Source: Microbacterium excoecariae (GTDB taxonomy: Bacteria; Actinomycetota; Actinomycetes; Actinomycetales; Microbacteriaceae). Taken from it: a stretch of DNA of 64,000 nt. A program made the position numbers and the translations under genes. The notes beneath the pieces are model-generated. The model was not told where the DNA came from. It saw only the letters and a list, made by a program, of their open reading frames with translations, and did no database searches. The stretch is from the NCBI RefSeq assembly GCF_011326725.1, contig NZ_JAANCO010000001.1, positions 620,001 to 684,000 on the forward strand, given 5' to 3'. Each line of letters starts with the position of its first letter. Position 1 is the first letter of the stretch. This document shows positions 18,879-27,950 of the stretch, in pieces.

Positions 18879-20444
18879 ATGTCCGCACTTCCCTCGGCTG
18901 CGCAGGCCGCGCTGCCCCCGGCGCAGGCCGCGACGCGCCCCGCGCACGATCCTCGCCTCGCCAACGAGGACCTCGCGCCGCTCGCACGGCAGCGGTGGAC
19001 GAGCTACAACATCTTCGCCTTCTGGATGAGCGACGTGCACTCGGTCGGCGGATACGTCACGGCCGGATCCCTTTTCGCTCTCGGGATCGCGAGCTGGCAG
19101 GTCCTCGTCGCACTCGTCGTCGGGATCGTCATCGTGCAGGTGTTCGCGAACATGGTGGCGAAGCCGAGCCAGCGCACGGGCGTGCCGTACCCCGTCGTCA
19201 ACCGCTTCATCTTCGGGATCCGCGGGGCCAACGTGCCGGCCATCATCCGCGGGCTCATCGCGATCGCCTGGTACGGCGTGCAGACCTTCCTCGCGGCGGA
19301 ATCGCTGAACATCGTGTTTCTGAAGTTCGTGCCGCTCGCCGAGGACCTCGTCGCTCCGTCGTTCCTGGGTCTCAGCGCACTCGGCTGGATCTCCTACGCG
19401 ATCCTGTGGGTCGCGCAGGCGGCGGTGTTCTGGCGGGGCATGGAGGCGATCCGCCGGTTCATCGACTGGGCGGGCCCGGCGGTCTACGTCGTGATGATCG
19501 TGCTCGCGGTGTACCTCGTCTCGCGGGCGGGCTGGGACAACATCAGCCTGACCCTCTCCTCCGGCGAACCGCTCGGGTTCTGGGCGTCGATTCCCGTCAT
19601 GCTGACGGCGATCGCGATCGTCGTGTCCTACTTCTCCGGTCCCATGCTGAACTTCGGGGACTTCGCGCGGTATGGCCGCACCTACGCGGCGGTCAAGCGC
19701 GGGAACTTCTGGGGCCTGCCCGTCAACTTCCTCTTCTTCTCCCTGCTGACGGTCATCACGGCGTCCGCGACGGTGCCCGTCTTCGGCGAGCTCATCACGG
19801 ATCCGATCCACACGGTCGAGCGGATCGACACGCCCTTCGCGATCCTGCTGGGCGGTCTCACCTTCGTGACGGCGACGGTCGGCATCAACATCGTCGCGAA
19901 CTTCATCTCGCCCGCGTTCGACTTCTCGAACGTCGCCCCCCACCGGATCAGCTGGCGCGCGGGCGGCATGATCGCCGCGGTCGGGTCGGTGGTCCTCATG
20001 CCGTGGACCTGGTACGGCAATGACGAAGCGATCCACTACTCCCTGGGGATCCTCGCGGCGCTCATCGGCCCGCTGTTCGGGGTTCTCATCGCGGGGTACT
20101 TCGTCGTGTCGCGTCAGCGCATTCGCGTCGATGACATGTACACGCTGTCCGAGACGGGGGCGTATTGGTATCGCCGGGGATACAACCCGAACGCCATGTG
20201 GACGCTCGTGCTTGCGGGCGTGCCGACCATCGCGCTCGCGATCGTTCCGAAGTCCCTCGTGTTTGCCGGGCTGCTGGCCTCCGGTTGGGGCGCGATTGGC
20301 GACTTCAGCTGGTTCGTCGGGTGCGGCCTGGGGTTCGGGATCTTCGTCGTGCTCGAGCGTGTGCGGCCGCAGGTCCCCACGTTCGTCGGCGAGCGCGCGG
20401 GGATCAGCGACGGCACGGTCGCCGACGACGATGGGCGGGCCTGA
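18879..20444 (+). CDS. NCS1-family ureide/nucleobase permease (allantoin-type)
   Basis: A 521-residue membrane protein of the nucleobase:cation symporter-1 family with about 12 membrane segments. It starts with a soluble tail, then the family's LANEDLAPLARQRWTSYNIFAFW segment; other hallmarks are IRGLIAIAWYGVQTFLAAE and MLNFGDFARYGRT. NCS1 members carry allantoin, hydantoins, cytosine or uracil. Allantoin is favoured because the next genes are a racemase and allantoinase. The ATG follows GAAAGG. It opens the ureide operon and is divergent from the XRE-cupin regulator. Confidence 0.88.
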   Translation: MSALPSAAQAALPPAQAATRPAHDPRLANEDLAPLARQRWTSYNIFAFWMSDVHSVGGYVTAGSLFALGIASWQVLVALVVGIVIVQVFANMVAKPSQRTGVPYPVVNRFIFGIRGANVPAIIRGLIAIAWYGVQTFLAAESLNIVFLKFVPLAEDLVAPSFLGLSALGWISYAILWVAQAAVFWRGMEAIRRFIDWAGPAVYVVMIVLAVYLVSRAGWDNISLTLSSGEPLGFWASIPVMLTAIAIVVSYFSGPMLNFGDFARYGRTYAAVKRGNFWGLPVNFLFFSLLTVITASATVPVFGELITDPIHTVERIDTPFAILLGGLTFVTATVGINIVANFISPAFDFSNVAPHRISWRAGGMIAAVGSVVLMPWTWYGNDEAIHYSLGILAALIGPLFGVLIAGYFVVSRQRIRVDDMYTLSETGAYWYRRGYNPNAMWTLVLAGVPTIALAIVPKSLVFAGLLASGWGAIGDFSWFVGCGLGFGIFVVLERVRPQVPTFVGERAGISDGTVADDDGRA

Positions 20445-20447
20445 GCC

Positions 20448-21170
20448 GTGCGCGTGACGTTCCTCAACCCCAACACCTCCGTCGCGTTTACGGACGCGGT
20501 CCGGGAGACCGCCCGACGGGTCGCAGGCGAGGGAGTAGAGATCGTCGCCGTGTGTCCCGCGCCGGGGGACGGGCCCGCGGCGGTCGAGAGCCACGTCGAC
20601 GAGATCCGAGCCGCCGCGGCGGTCGTGGACCTCATCGCCCGAGATCAACGGGCGGGGGGCAGTGATGCCTACGTCATCGCCTGCTTTGGTGACCCCGGCC
20701 TCGACGCCGCACGCGAGCTTGTCGACGTCCCCGTCGTCGGGATCGCCGAGGCAGCCATGCATCTCGCGGCGATCGCGGGGCGGCACTTCGCGATCGTGAC
20801 GACGCTCACACGCACGCTCGGGCGCGCGAGCGATCTGCTCGCGCGCTACGAGTTCGACCGCGCGTGCGTCGCGGCGTACGGCACGGGAATCCCGGTTCTG
20901 GACCTCGAGGACCCGTCGAGTGGCGCGTCCCGTCGCGTGCGCGCGTGGTGCGAGCGCGCGATCGAGGAAGACGGGGCCGACGTCATCGTGCTCGGCTGCG
21001 CGGGAATGGCCGGTCTCGCGACAGAGCTGCAGAGCGCGCTCGGCATCCCGGTCGTGGACGGCGTCGCGGCCGCGACCGGCGTCGCTCTGGCGATGGCGAG
21101 GGCGGGTGTCGGCACGAGCAAGCGGGATGAGTACGCGGCGCCCGTGGCGCGGGAGGCCATCGGTGCATGA
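20448..21170 (+). CDS. Hydantoin/allantoin racemase
   Basis: A 240-residue Asp/Glu-racemase-family protein. Its two catalytic Cys are C79 (VIACFGDPGLDAARE) and C184 (VLGCAGMAGL), the pair that removes and adds the alpha proton in hydantoin racemases. With allantoinase next to it, the likely job is interconversion of (R)- and (S)-allantoin, as for HpxA. The GTG start is 4 nt after the permease stop; a second GTG two codons later is an alternative. The family also includes arylmalonate decarboxylase, but that enzyme lacks one of the Cys. Confidence 0.88.
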   Translation: MRVTFLNPNTSVAFTDAVRETARRVAGEGVEIVAVCPAPGDGPAAVESHVDEIRAAAAVVDLIARDQRAGGSDAYVIACFGDPGLDAARELVDVPVVGIAEAAMHLAAIAGRHFAIVTTLTRTLGRASDLLARYEFDRACVAAYGTGIPVLDLEDPSSGASRRVRAWCERAIEEDGADVIVLGCAGMAGLATELQSALGIPVVDGVAAATGVALAMARAGVGTSKRDEYAAPVAREAIGA

Positions 21171-21221
21171 CGGGCGGGGGGCGGCCGCATCCGCCGTCTC
21201 TTGTTCGTCACACGCGCCAAG

Positions 21222-21227
21222 TACCGT
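21222..21227 (+). promoter_or_regulatory. -10 element of leaderless allantoinase promoter
   Basis: TACCGT with 7 nt to the GTG at 21235. It favours that GTG over the in-frame GTG at 21226, which overlaps the hexamer, and indicates an internal promoter in the ureide operon. Confidence 0.6.
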
Positions 21228-21234
21228 GGGGGTC

Positions 21235-22629
21235 GTGAGCCCAGATACACCCACCTCGACCTCGATCGCCGCCCGACGCGCGTTTGTCGGCGACTCCTTC
21301 CGGCCCGCGACCGTGCGCATCACGGACGGGCGGATCACCGGGATCGGCCGCTTCGATCCGCACGCCGAGGTGGTCGTCGACGACCGGCACGTCCTCTTGC
21401 CCGGGCTCGTCGACTCGCACGTCCACCTCAACGAGCCCGGCCGCACGTCCTGGGAGGGCTTCTCCACGGGAACGGCCGCCGCCGCGGCGGGAGGCGTGAC
21501 GACCCTCGTCGAGATGCCGCTGAACTCCGTCCCCGTGACGACGACGCCCGCGGCGCTCGCCGCGAAGCGCGAGGCGGCCGCGGGCCAGCTGGCCGTCGAC
21601 GTGGCCTACTGGGGCGGGGCCGTGCCCGAGAACCTGGGCTCCCTCGCGGCGCTGCTCGACGCGGGCGTCGTGGGCGTGAAGTGCTTCCTGGCGCCGAGCG
21701 GCATCGACGAGTTCGGGCACCTCTCCGCGGACGAGCTCGAGCGCGCGCTCGCCGAGCTCGCCGCGGTCGACGGCCTCCTCATCGCGCACGCCGAGCTCGC
21801 CGAGCACCTGGGCGAGGCCGCGGGCCCCGTGTTCGCCGACTTCGTCGCGTCGCGCCCGCCGGCGGCCGAGGTCGAGGCGGTGCGGCTCGTGATCGAGGCC
21901 GCCCGCCGCACGGGCGCGCGCGCCCACATCGTGCACGTGTCCGCGGCGGAGACGCTGGCCCTCGTCCGCTCCGCGCGGGCCGAGGGCGTGCGGATCACGA
22001 TCGAGACGTGCCCGCACTACCTCGCGCTCGACGCCGCGCGCGTCCCCGACGGGGAGGGCCGCTTCAAGTGCTGCCCGCCCATCCGCGACGCCGCGAACCA
22101 GGACGCGCTATGGGAGGGCGTGCTCGACGGCACGATCGACGCGATCGTGAGCGACCACTCGCCCGCGACGCTCGACATGAAAAACGTCTCCGACCTCGGC
22201 GCGGCCTGGGGCGGCATCGCGGGGCTGCAGACCGGCCTCGCGGCCGTGTGGACCGAGGCGCGCCGCCGCGGCATCCCGCTCGAGCGGATCCTTCCCCTGT
22301 TCACGACGGGCCCCGCCGGGATCGTGCGCCTTGCGCGCGGCGAGATCACCCGCGGCGCCCCCGCGCACCTCGTCGTGTTCGACCCCGAGGCCACCCGCAC
22401 CCTCGCGGCCGACGACCTCGCCTACCGCAACCGCACCTCGCCGTGGCTCGGGGCCGAGCTCGCGGGCGTCGTCGAGGAGACCTATCTCGCGGGCGAGCGG
22501 GTCTACGCGCGCGGCGCGGGCCTCGCGGCGCGCGCCGGGCGCGAGGTGTTCCCGCGCGACGGCGACGGCGAGCTCGAGGGCGTCCTCGAGCTCGGCACGG
22601 GCCTCATGACCGGGACGGACGCCCGGTGA
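21235..22629 (+). CDS. allB: Allantoinase
   Basis: A 464-residue amidohydrolase that opens allantoin to allantoate. The binuclear metal ligands are all visible: H62 and H64 (DSHVHLNEPG), K149 (GVKCFLAPSG, the carboxylated Lys), H185 (IAHAEL), H234 (IVHVSA) and D307 (VSDHSP). Their spacing matches allantoinases better than dihydropyrimidinases. The start is set by a -10 hexamer 7 nt upstream. The stop overlaps the acetamidase start by GTGA. It lies in the order permease, racemase, allantoinase. Confidence 0.94.
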   Translation: MSPDTPTSTSIAARRAFVGDSFRPATVRITDGRITGIGRFDPHAEVVVDDRHVLLPGLVDSHVHLNEPGRTSWEGFSTGTAAAAAGGVTTLVEMPLNSVPVTTTPAALAAKREAAAGQLAVDVAYWGGAVPENLGSLAALLDAGVVGVKCFLAPSGIDEFGHLSADELERALAELAAVDGLLIAHAELAEHLGEAAGPVFADFVASRPPAAEVEAVRLVIEAARRTGARAHIVHVSAAETLALVRSARAEGVRITIETCPHYLALDAARVPDGEGRFKCCPPIRDAANQDALWEGVLDGTIDAIVSDHSPATLDMKNVSDLGAAWGGIAGLQTGLAAVWTEARRRGIPLERILPLFTTGPAGIVRLARGEITRGAPAHLVVFDPEATRTLAADDLAYRNRTSPWLGAELAGVVEETYLAGERVYARGAGLAARAGREVFPRDGDGELEGVLELGTGLMTGTDAR

Positions 22630-23762
22630 CCTCCGACGCCCTGGCGCGGAACCGCTTCGGGACGTCGGCGGGCGCCCCGGACTTCGCCGATGTGGACATC
22701 CTCCAGCCCGGCGTGGGCGTGCCCGACGGCGCGACCTACCTCAGCGCGCGCCCCGAGCACGTCCTCTGGGGTCGCCTGCCGAGCCGCGCCGACGCGCCCG
22801 TCCTCACGATCGCGGCCGGCGACCAGGTCGTCATCGACACCGTCAGCCACGAGGGGATTCTCCCGGATCAGGGGCAGGACCCGGCCGCCTTCTTCGCCGG
22901 CCACGGCGTCCCGGCCGCCGCCGTCCTCGAGGACGCGCGGCAGATCGCGGCGACGAGCCCGCGCGACGCGGCCGCCGACGGACCGCACGTCGTCACGGGA
23001 CCCATCCGGGTCGAGGGTGCCCGCCCCGGCGACCTCCTCCGGATCCGCGTGGATCGCCTCGTGCCGCGCGTGCCCTACGGCGTCGTGAGCAACCGCCACG
23101 GCAAGGGGGCGCTGCCTGGCGTGCTGCCGCGCTCGGGCGAGACCGTCAGCGTGTTCGCCGCGGTCGAGGAGCGGGGCGGATCCCTCGTCGGCACCCTGCC
23201 GCGCACGGAGGGCGGGCCGCGCGACGTTGCCTTCCCGCTCGCGCCGTTCCTCGGGACGATGGGCGTCGCGCCGGCCCGCGACGAGCGCCCGCACTCCGTC
23301 CCGCCGGCCGAGTACGGCGGGAACATCGACATCCGTCTGCTCGTGGAGGGCACCGAGCTCTTCCTCCCCGTGCAGGTCGACGGGGCGCTCGCGTACGTCG
23401 GGGATCCGCACTTCGCGCAGGGCGACGGCGAGGTGGCGCTGACGGCGCTCGAAGCGTCGCTGCGCGCCACGCTGACCTTCGATGTCGTGCCGCGGGAGGA
23501 GGCGCTGCGCGAGTTCGGCCAGGTCGCGGGCCCGCTCGTGCGGACGCCGGAGTTCCTCGTTCCGACGGGGCTCGACCCCGACCTGCGGGAGGCGATGAAG
23601 AAGGCCGTCCGCGCCGCGCTCGATCTCCTCCAGGCGCGCTGGGGCATGGAGGAACACCTCGCTTACGCCTACCTGTCGGCGGCCGCCGACTTCGACATCT
23701 CGCAGGTGGTCGACATCACCTGCGGCGTCCACGCCCGCATCCGAGAGGCCGACTTCGCATGA
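22626..23762 (+). CDS. Acetamidase/formamidase-family hydrolase
   Basis: A 378-residue protein of the FmdA/AmdA family, which hydrolyses small amides such as formamide and acetamide. Seen features are the N-terminal PEHVLWGRLPS with the following DQVVIDTVSHEG, the VTGPIRVEGARPGDLLRI segment, GGNIDIRLLVEGTELFLPV and DPHFAQGDGEVALTALE, which holds family metal/active-site positions. It is tied to allantoinase and the next amidase by start-stop overlaps, so its substrate is probably a ureide product such as oxamate or another small amide. That substrate is inferred from position only. Confidence 0.87.
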   Translation: MTSDALARNRFGTSAGAPDFADVDILQPGVGVPDGATYLSARPEHVLWGRLPSRADAPVLTIAAGDQVVIDTVSHEGILPDQGQDPAAFFAGHGVPAAAVLEDARQIAATSPRDAAADGPHVVTGPIRVEGARPGDLLRIRVDRLVPRVPYGVVSNRHGKGALPGVLPRSGETVSVFAAVEERGGSLVGTLPRTEGGPRDVAFPLAPFLGTMGVAPARDERPHSVPPAEYGGNIDIRLLVEGTELFLPVQVDGALAYVGDPHFAQGDGEVALTALEASLRATLTFDVVPREEALREFGQVAGPLVRTPEFLVPTGLDPDLREAMKKAVRAALDLLQARWGMEEHLAYAYLSAAADFDISQVVDITCGVHARIREADFA

Positions 23763-25345
23763 CCGACACGATCCCGGGGGCGGCCTCCGTTCCCGCCGAG
23801 CTGCTCGAGGCGCTTCTCGCCTACGAGCGGGCGATCCTCGCGAACGACCTCGACGAGCTCGACCGCTGGTTCATCGACGCGCCCGACACGCTGCGCGGCG
23901 ACGACGCGGGGCTGCTCGTCGGGCACGACGCGATCAGCGCGTTCCGGGGCCTGCGCGGCGGCGTCGCCGCGCGCGAGATCGAGCGGATCGAGTACCGCCC
24001 GCTCGGCGACGACCAGGCGCTCGTCGTGTCCGTGTCGCGGTTCCTCATCGGCGGCCGGGGCCTCCAGACGCAGCTGTGGCGCCGCACGGACGAGGGCTGG
24101 CGGATCGCGGCGGCCCACGTCTCGGGCCGGCCGCGGCCCTTCGACCGCGCGATGTGGCGCACCGTCGGCGACCCGCTGTTCCAGGGATCCTGGGACGGCC
24201 CGCTCGCCGGCCGCACGGTCGCCGTCAAGGACCTGTTCGCCCTGAAGGGCTACCGGATCGGCGCGGGCAACCCCACTTACGTCGACTCGGTCGCGCCCGA
24301 GCCGCGCACCGCCTCGGCCATTAGCGACCTGCTGCGCGCGGGGGCGTCGCTGCGCGGCATCGCCCGCACCGACGAGTTCGCGTACTCGATCGCGGGCGAC
24401 AACCCGCACTACGGCACGCCCCCGAACGGCGCGGTCCCGGGCGCGCTCCCGGGCGGATCCTCGTCGGGCCCCGCGAGCGCCGTCGCCACCGGACAGGCCG
24501 ACATCGGGCTCGCGACCGACACCGCCGGATCCGTGCGGGTCCCCGCGTCGTATCAGGGGCTCTGGGGCCTCCGCACGACGCACGGTCTCGTGCCGCGCCA
24601 GGGGCTCCTCCCGCTCGCGCAGTCGTTCGACACGGTCGGCTGGGTCACGCGGGACGGCGACACCCTGCAGCGCGTCGCCGACTGGTGCCTCTCGTACGAC
24701 GGGTCCGACTCGACCGAGCGCGTGTACGGCGCCTCGGGCGCCGACCTGCCCCGCCGCTTCGTCGTCCCCCTCGAGGCGCTCGATGCCGCCGAGCCGGCCA
24801 CGCGGGAGGCATTCGAGCGCTTCCTGGAGGCGCTCGACGCGCCCGTCGAGCGGGTGTCGATCGGCGCCCTCGCCGAGTACCAGGAGCCGTTCCGCGTCGT
24901 CCAGGGCGCCGAGGCGTGGCGCAACAACGGCGAGTGGATCCGGGAACACCCGGGTGCGCTGGGTGGCGCGGTCGCCGCGCGCTTCCGCGCCGCGTCGGAG
25001 GTCACGCCGGAGGACGAGCGCGCCGCGCGCGCGGCGATCGCGCCGCTCAAGGAGCGCATCGACGCCCTCGTCGCCGACGCGCAGCTGCTCCTCCCGACCG
25101 TGCCGGGACCGGCGCCCATGCGCACGTCGGACGGTGCGCGCGTCGACGCGGTGCGCGCCGCGACGCTCGGCATGACCACGCCCGTCGCGATCGCCGGGAT
25201 CCCGGCCGTGTCGATCCCGCTCCTGACCGTCGCGTCCCAGCTCGGCCCCGCGCCCGTCGGCGTGTGCGTCGCCTCGCGCGCCGAGACCGACATCGCGCTC
25301 GTGCGCCTCGCCCGCCAGATCGCCGACGAGACCCTTCCCGCCTGA
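23759..25345 (+). CDS. AtzH-like domain fused to amidase
   Basis: A 528-residue fusion. Residues 1-130 are an AtzH/DUF3225 (SnoaL-like) domain (LLEALLAYERAILANDLDELDRWF; QTQLWRRTDEGWRIAAAHVS). Residues 135-528 are an amidase-signature enzyme with the Ser-cisSer-Lys triad: K157 (VAVKDLF), S234 (GGSSSG) and S258 (ATDTAGSVRVPAS). In Klebsiella I recall HpxZ (DUF3225) and HpxY (amidase) as separate proteins near the urate genes, and in Pseudomonas ADP AtzH and AtzE. Here both are in one chain, with no small AtzG-like subunit visible. It likely acts on oxalurate or a related carbamoyl compound; that is inference. Confidence 0.88.
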   Translation: MTDTIPGAASVPAELLEALLAYERAILANDLDELDRWFIDAPDTLRGDDAGLLVGHDAISAFRGLRGGVAAREIERIEYRPLGDDQALVVSVSRFLIGGRGLQTQLWRRTDEGWRIAAAHVSGRPRPFDRAMWRTVGDPLFQGSWDGPLAGRTVAVKDLFALKGYRIGAGNPTYVDSVAPEPRTASAISDLLRAGASLRGIARTDEFAYSIAGDNPHYGTPPNGAVPGALPGGSSSGPASAVATGQADIGLATDTAGSVRVPASYQGLWGLRTTHGLVPRQGLLPLAQSFDTVGWVTRDGDTLQRVADWCLSYDGSDSTERVYGASGADLPRRFVVPLEALDAAEPATREAFERFLEALDAPVERVSIGALAEYQEPFRVVQGAEAWRNNGEWIREHPGALGGAVAARFRAASEVTPEDERAARAAIAPLKERIDALVADAQLLLPTVPGPAPMRTSDGARVDAVRAATLGMTTPVAIAGIPAVSIPLLTVASQLGPAPVGVCVASRAETDIALVRLARQIADETLPA

Positions 25346-25359
25346 GAACGAGAGAACCC

Positions 25360-26586
25360 ATGCCCGCTTCCGCGCCGCTCGACCCGCCCGCCCGCCTCCT
25401 GATGGGGCCCGGCCCCATCTCCGCCTACCCGCGCGTCCTCCGCGCCATGTCGGCGCCGCTGGTCGGGCAGTACGACCCGTTCATGACGCACACGATGGGG
25501 GAGGTGCAGGCGCTCTACCGCCGCGTGTGGGCGACCGAGAACGAGCAGACGTTCCTCATCGACGGGACCTCGCGCGCGGGGATCGAGGCCGCGATCACCT
25601 CGCTCGTGCGGCCTGGCGAGCGCGTGCTCGTGCCCGTGTTTGGGCGGTTCGGACACCTGCTCGCCGAGATCGCGGAGCGCGCGATGGCCGAGGTGCACAC
25701 GGTCGAGGTGCCGTGGGGCCAGGTCGTTCCGGTCTCGGTCATCGCCGAGGCGGTCGCGCGGGTCAAGCCGCGCCTTCTCGCCCTCGTGCAGGGCGACACG
25801 TCGACGACGATGAACCAGCCGCTCGATGAGATCGGCGAGATCTGCCGCCGCCACGGCGCGCTGTTCTACACCGACGCGACCGCCTCGCTCGGCGGGAACG
25901 CGTTCGAGGCCGACGCCTGGGGCCTCGACGCCGCGACCGCGGGCCTGCAGAAGTGCCTCGGCGGCCCGAGCGGATCCGCCCCGATCACGCTGTCGGAGCG
26001 CGCCGTCGCGGCGATCCGCCAGCGCTCCCGCGTCGAGGCGGGGATTCGGGAGGACACCGACGCGTCGGCCGACGACTTCGTGCGCTCGAACTACTTCGAC
26101 CTGGGCATGATCATGGACTACTGGGGCCCCCGGCGCCTCAACCACCACACCGAGGCGACGAGCATGCTCTACGCCGCGCGCGAGTGCGCGAGCGTCCTGC
26201 TCGACGAGGGCCGTGACGCGGTCATCGCCCGCCACGAGGTTGCGGGGCGCGCGATGCTCGCGGGCGTCGAGGGCCTGGGGCTCACCGTCTTCGGCGACGT
26301 CGCGCACAAGATGCACAACGTCGTCGCGGTCGAGATCCCCGAGGGCGTGCCCGGCGACCAGGCGCGCCAGGAGATGCTCGACGACTTCGGCATCGAGATC
26401 GGGACGTCGTTCGGCCCGCTGCACGGCCGCGTGTGGCGGATCGGGACGATGGGGTACAACGCGCGCCGCGACACCGTCCTGACGACGCTCGCCGCCCTCG
26501 AGCAGGTCCTCCGCCGCCACACCTCGGTGCCCGCAGGCGGCGGGGTGGAGGCCGCGGCCGACGTCTTCCGCGGGGCCGCCCAGTGA
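25360..26586 (+). CDS. pucG: Ureidoglycine-glyoxylate aminotransferase (PucG type)
   Basis: A 408-residue fold-type I PLP enzyme of the alanine-glyoxylate aminotransferase group. The PLP lysine is K198 in AGLQKCLGGPSG and the PLP-ring Asp is in LFYTDATASLGG. Q37 (LVGQYDP) and N261 (RRLNHHTEA) sit where B. subtilis PucG, from memory, has its ureidoglycine-recognising Gln and Asn. The reaction would convert ureidoglycine and glyoxylate to oxalurate and glycine. The ATG lies 14 nt after the amidase stop. The end is coupled to the allantoate amidohydrolase start (GTGA). Plain alanine-glyoxylate activity is the alternative. Confidence 0.87.
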   Translation: MPASAPLDPPARLLMGPGPISAYPRVLRAMSAPLVGQYDPFMTHTMGEVQALYRRVWATENEQTFLIDGTSRAGIEAAITSLVRPGERVLVPVFGRFGHLLAEIAERAMAEVHTVEVPWGQVVPVSVIAEAVARVKPRLLALVQGDTSTTMNQPLDEIGEICRRHGALFYTDATASLGGNAFEADAWGLDAATAGLQKCLGGPSGSAPITLSERAVAAIRQRSRVEAGIREDTDASADDFVRSNYFDLGMIMDYWGPRRLNHHTEATSMLYAARECASVLLDEGRDAVIARHEVAGRAMLAGVEGLGLTVFGDVAHKMHNVVAVEIPEGVPGDQARQEMLDDFGIEIGTSFGPLHGRVWRIGTMGYNARRDTVLTTLAALEQVLRRHTSVPAGGGVEAAADVFRGAAQ

Positions 26587-27887
26587 CGGGGGGCCGGCTC
26601 GACAGCATCGCGCCCGAGGCGTTCGCGGCGGCGGCGCGCCGCGTGATGGCGCGCTGCGACGAGCTCGCCCGCGTGAGCGCCGAGGACGGCGAGATCACGC
26701 GCGTGTACCTCTCGCCGGAGCACGCGCGCGTGAACCGCCTCGCGGCGGAGTGGATGCGCGAGGTGGGCATGTCGACGCGCCTCGACGCGGCGGGCAACCA
26801 GCTGGGCGTGCTGCCGGCCTCCGGCCCGGACGCCCCCCGGCTGATGCTCGGATCCCACCTCGACACCGTGATCGACGCGGGGCGCTTCGACGGGATCCTC
26901 GGGGTCCTCATGAGCATCGAGGTCGTCCGGCTCCTGCGCGTGGCGGGAGAGGACGGGGCGTGGCTCAGCCCGTTCGACTTCGGCATCGAGGTCGCGGCGT
27001 TCAGCGACGAGGAGGGCACGCGCTTCGGCAAGGCCCTGCTCGGATCCTCCGCCGTCGCCGGGACGTGGGACGAGAGCTGGTGGTCGCTCACCGACGCCGA
27101 CGGGATCACGCTGCGCGAGGCGTACCGCGAGTTCGGGCTCGACCCGGGCCGCGTGGGCGAGGCCGCGCGTCGGGAAGGCGAGCTCGTCGGCTACCTCGAG
27201 GCGCACATCGAGCAGGGCCCGGAGCTCGACCGGCGCGGCGAGCCGCTCGCGGTCGTCTCCTCGATCGCCTCCGCGCGGCGCTTCCAGATTGCCGTCGAGG
27301 GCGAGGCCCGCCACGCGGGCGGCACGCCCTACGACATGCGGCGCGACGCCCTCCTCGGCGCGAGCGAGGCGGCCCTCGCGGTCGAGCGCGTGTGCGCGGC
27401 CGAGCATCACATCATCGGCACGGTCGGCCAGCTCGAGGCGTTTCCCGGCGCCGTGAACGTCGTTCCCGGCGAGGCGCGCTTCAGCCTCGACCTGCGCGGC
27501 GAGTTCGACGAGAGCCGCGACCGGGTGTGGAACCAGCTCAGCCGCGAGCTCGACGACATCATGGGCCGCCGCCACCTGCGGTGGCGCGCGCGCGAGGTGC
27601 ACCAGGCGCCGGCCGTGTTTTGCGACCCGCTTCTCCAGGACGTGGTCCGCGCGGGGATCGGCGAGACCCTGCCGCGCGGCGCCGCCGAGCCGACGACCCT
27701 CTTCAGCCCGGCCGGCCACGACGGCATGTCCATCGGCCGGGTCGCGCCCGTCGGCATGCTTTTCCTCCGCAACCCCGACGGCGTCAGCCACCACCCCGAC
27801 GAGGCGGTGAGCGGATCCGACGTTGCCCTGGGCCTGCGCGCCTTCGCCGAGGCGGTCGCGCACCGGGGTGCGGAGCCCGCGGCGTAG
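26583..27887 (+). CDS. allC: Allantoate amidohydrolase
   Basis: A 434-residue M20/M40-family amidohydrolase releasing ammonia and CO2 from allantoate to give (S)-ureidoglycine. Metal ligands are H92 and D103 region (GSHLDTVIDAGRFDGILGV), E143/E144 (FSDEEGTRFG) and H208 (EAHIEQGPEL), plus FSPAGHDGMS near the C-terminus. The lid-domain motif RHAGGTPYDMRRDAL is present. N-carbamoyl-amino-acid hydrolases and ureidoglycolate hydrolases share this fold, but the neighbours favour allantoate. GTG start overlaps the pucG stop. It is the last gene of the ureide operon. Confidence 0.9.
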   Translation: MTGGRLDSIAPEAFAAAARRVMARCDELARVSAEDGEITRVYLSPEHARVNRLAAEWMREVGMSTRLDAAGNQLGVLPASGPDAPRLMLGSHLDTVIDAGRFDGILGVLMSIEVVRLLRVAGEDGAWLSPFDFGIEVAAFSDEEGTRFGKALLGSSAVAGTWDESWWSLTDADGITLREAYREFGLDPGRVGEAARREGELVGYLEAHIEQGPELDRRGEPLAVVSSIASARRFQIAVEGEARHAGGTPYDMRRDALLGASEAALAVERVCAAEHHIIGTVGQLEAFPGAVNVVPGEARFSLDLRGEFDESRDRVWNQLSRELDDIMGRRHLRWRAREVHQAPAVFCDPLLQDVVRAGIGETLPRGAAEPTTLFSPAGHDGMSIGRVAPVGMLFLRNPDGVSHHPDEAVSGSDVALGLRAFAEAVAHRGAEPAA

Positions 27888-27950
27888 GCGCTCGACGGAT
27901 CCGCTCCCGCGCGCCAGGATCGGGGGTGCGACCTACGACAAGGAGACGAC

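Noticed and set aside
18816-21467. Long minus-strand open frame (883 codons) over the NCS1 permease and racemase
   Set aside because: It is a shadow of high-GC coding on the other strand: its product is rich in His/Arg/Asp with no domain, and the plus-strand genes have clear families.
23759-25345. AtzH-amidase fusion as a sequencing artefact joining two genes
   Set aside because: The frame is continuous with normal codon use and the linker region (about 125-140) contains no stop, ribosome site or frameshift sign.
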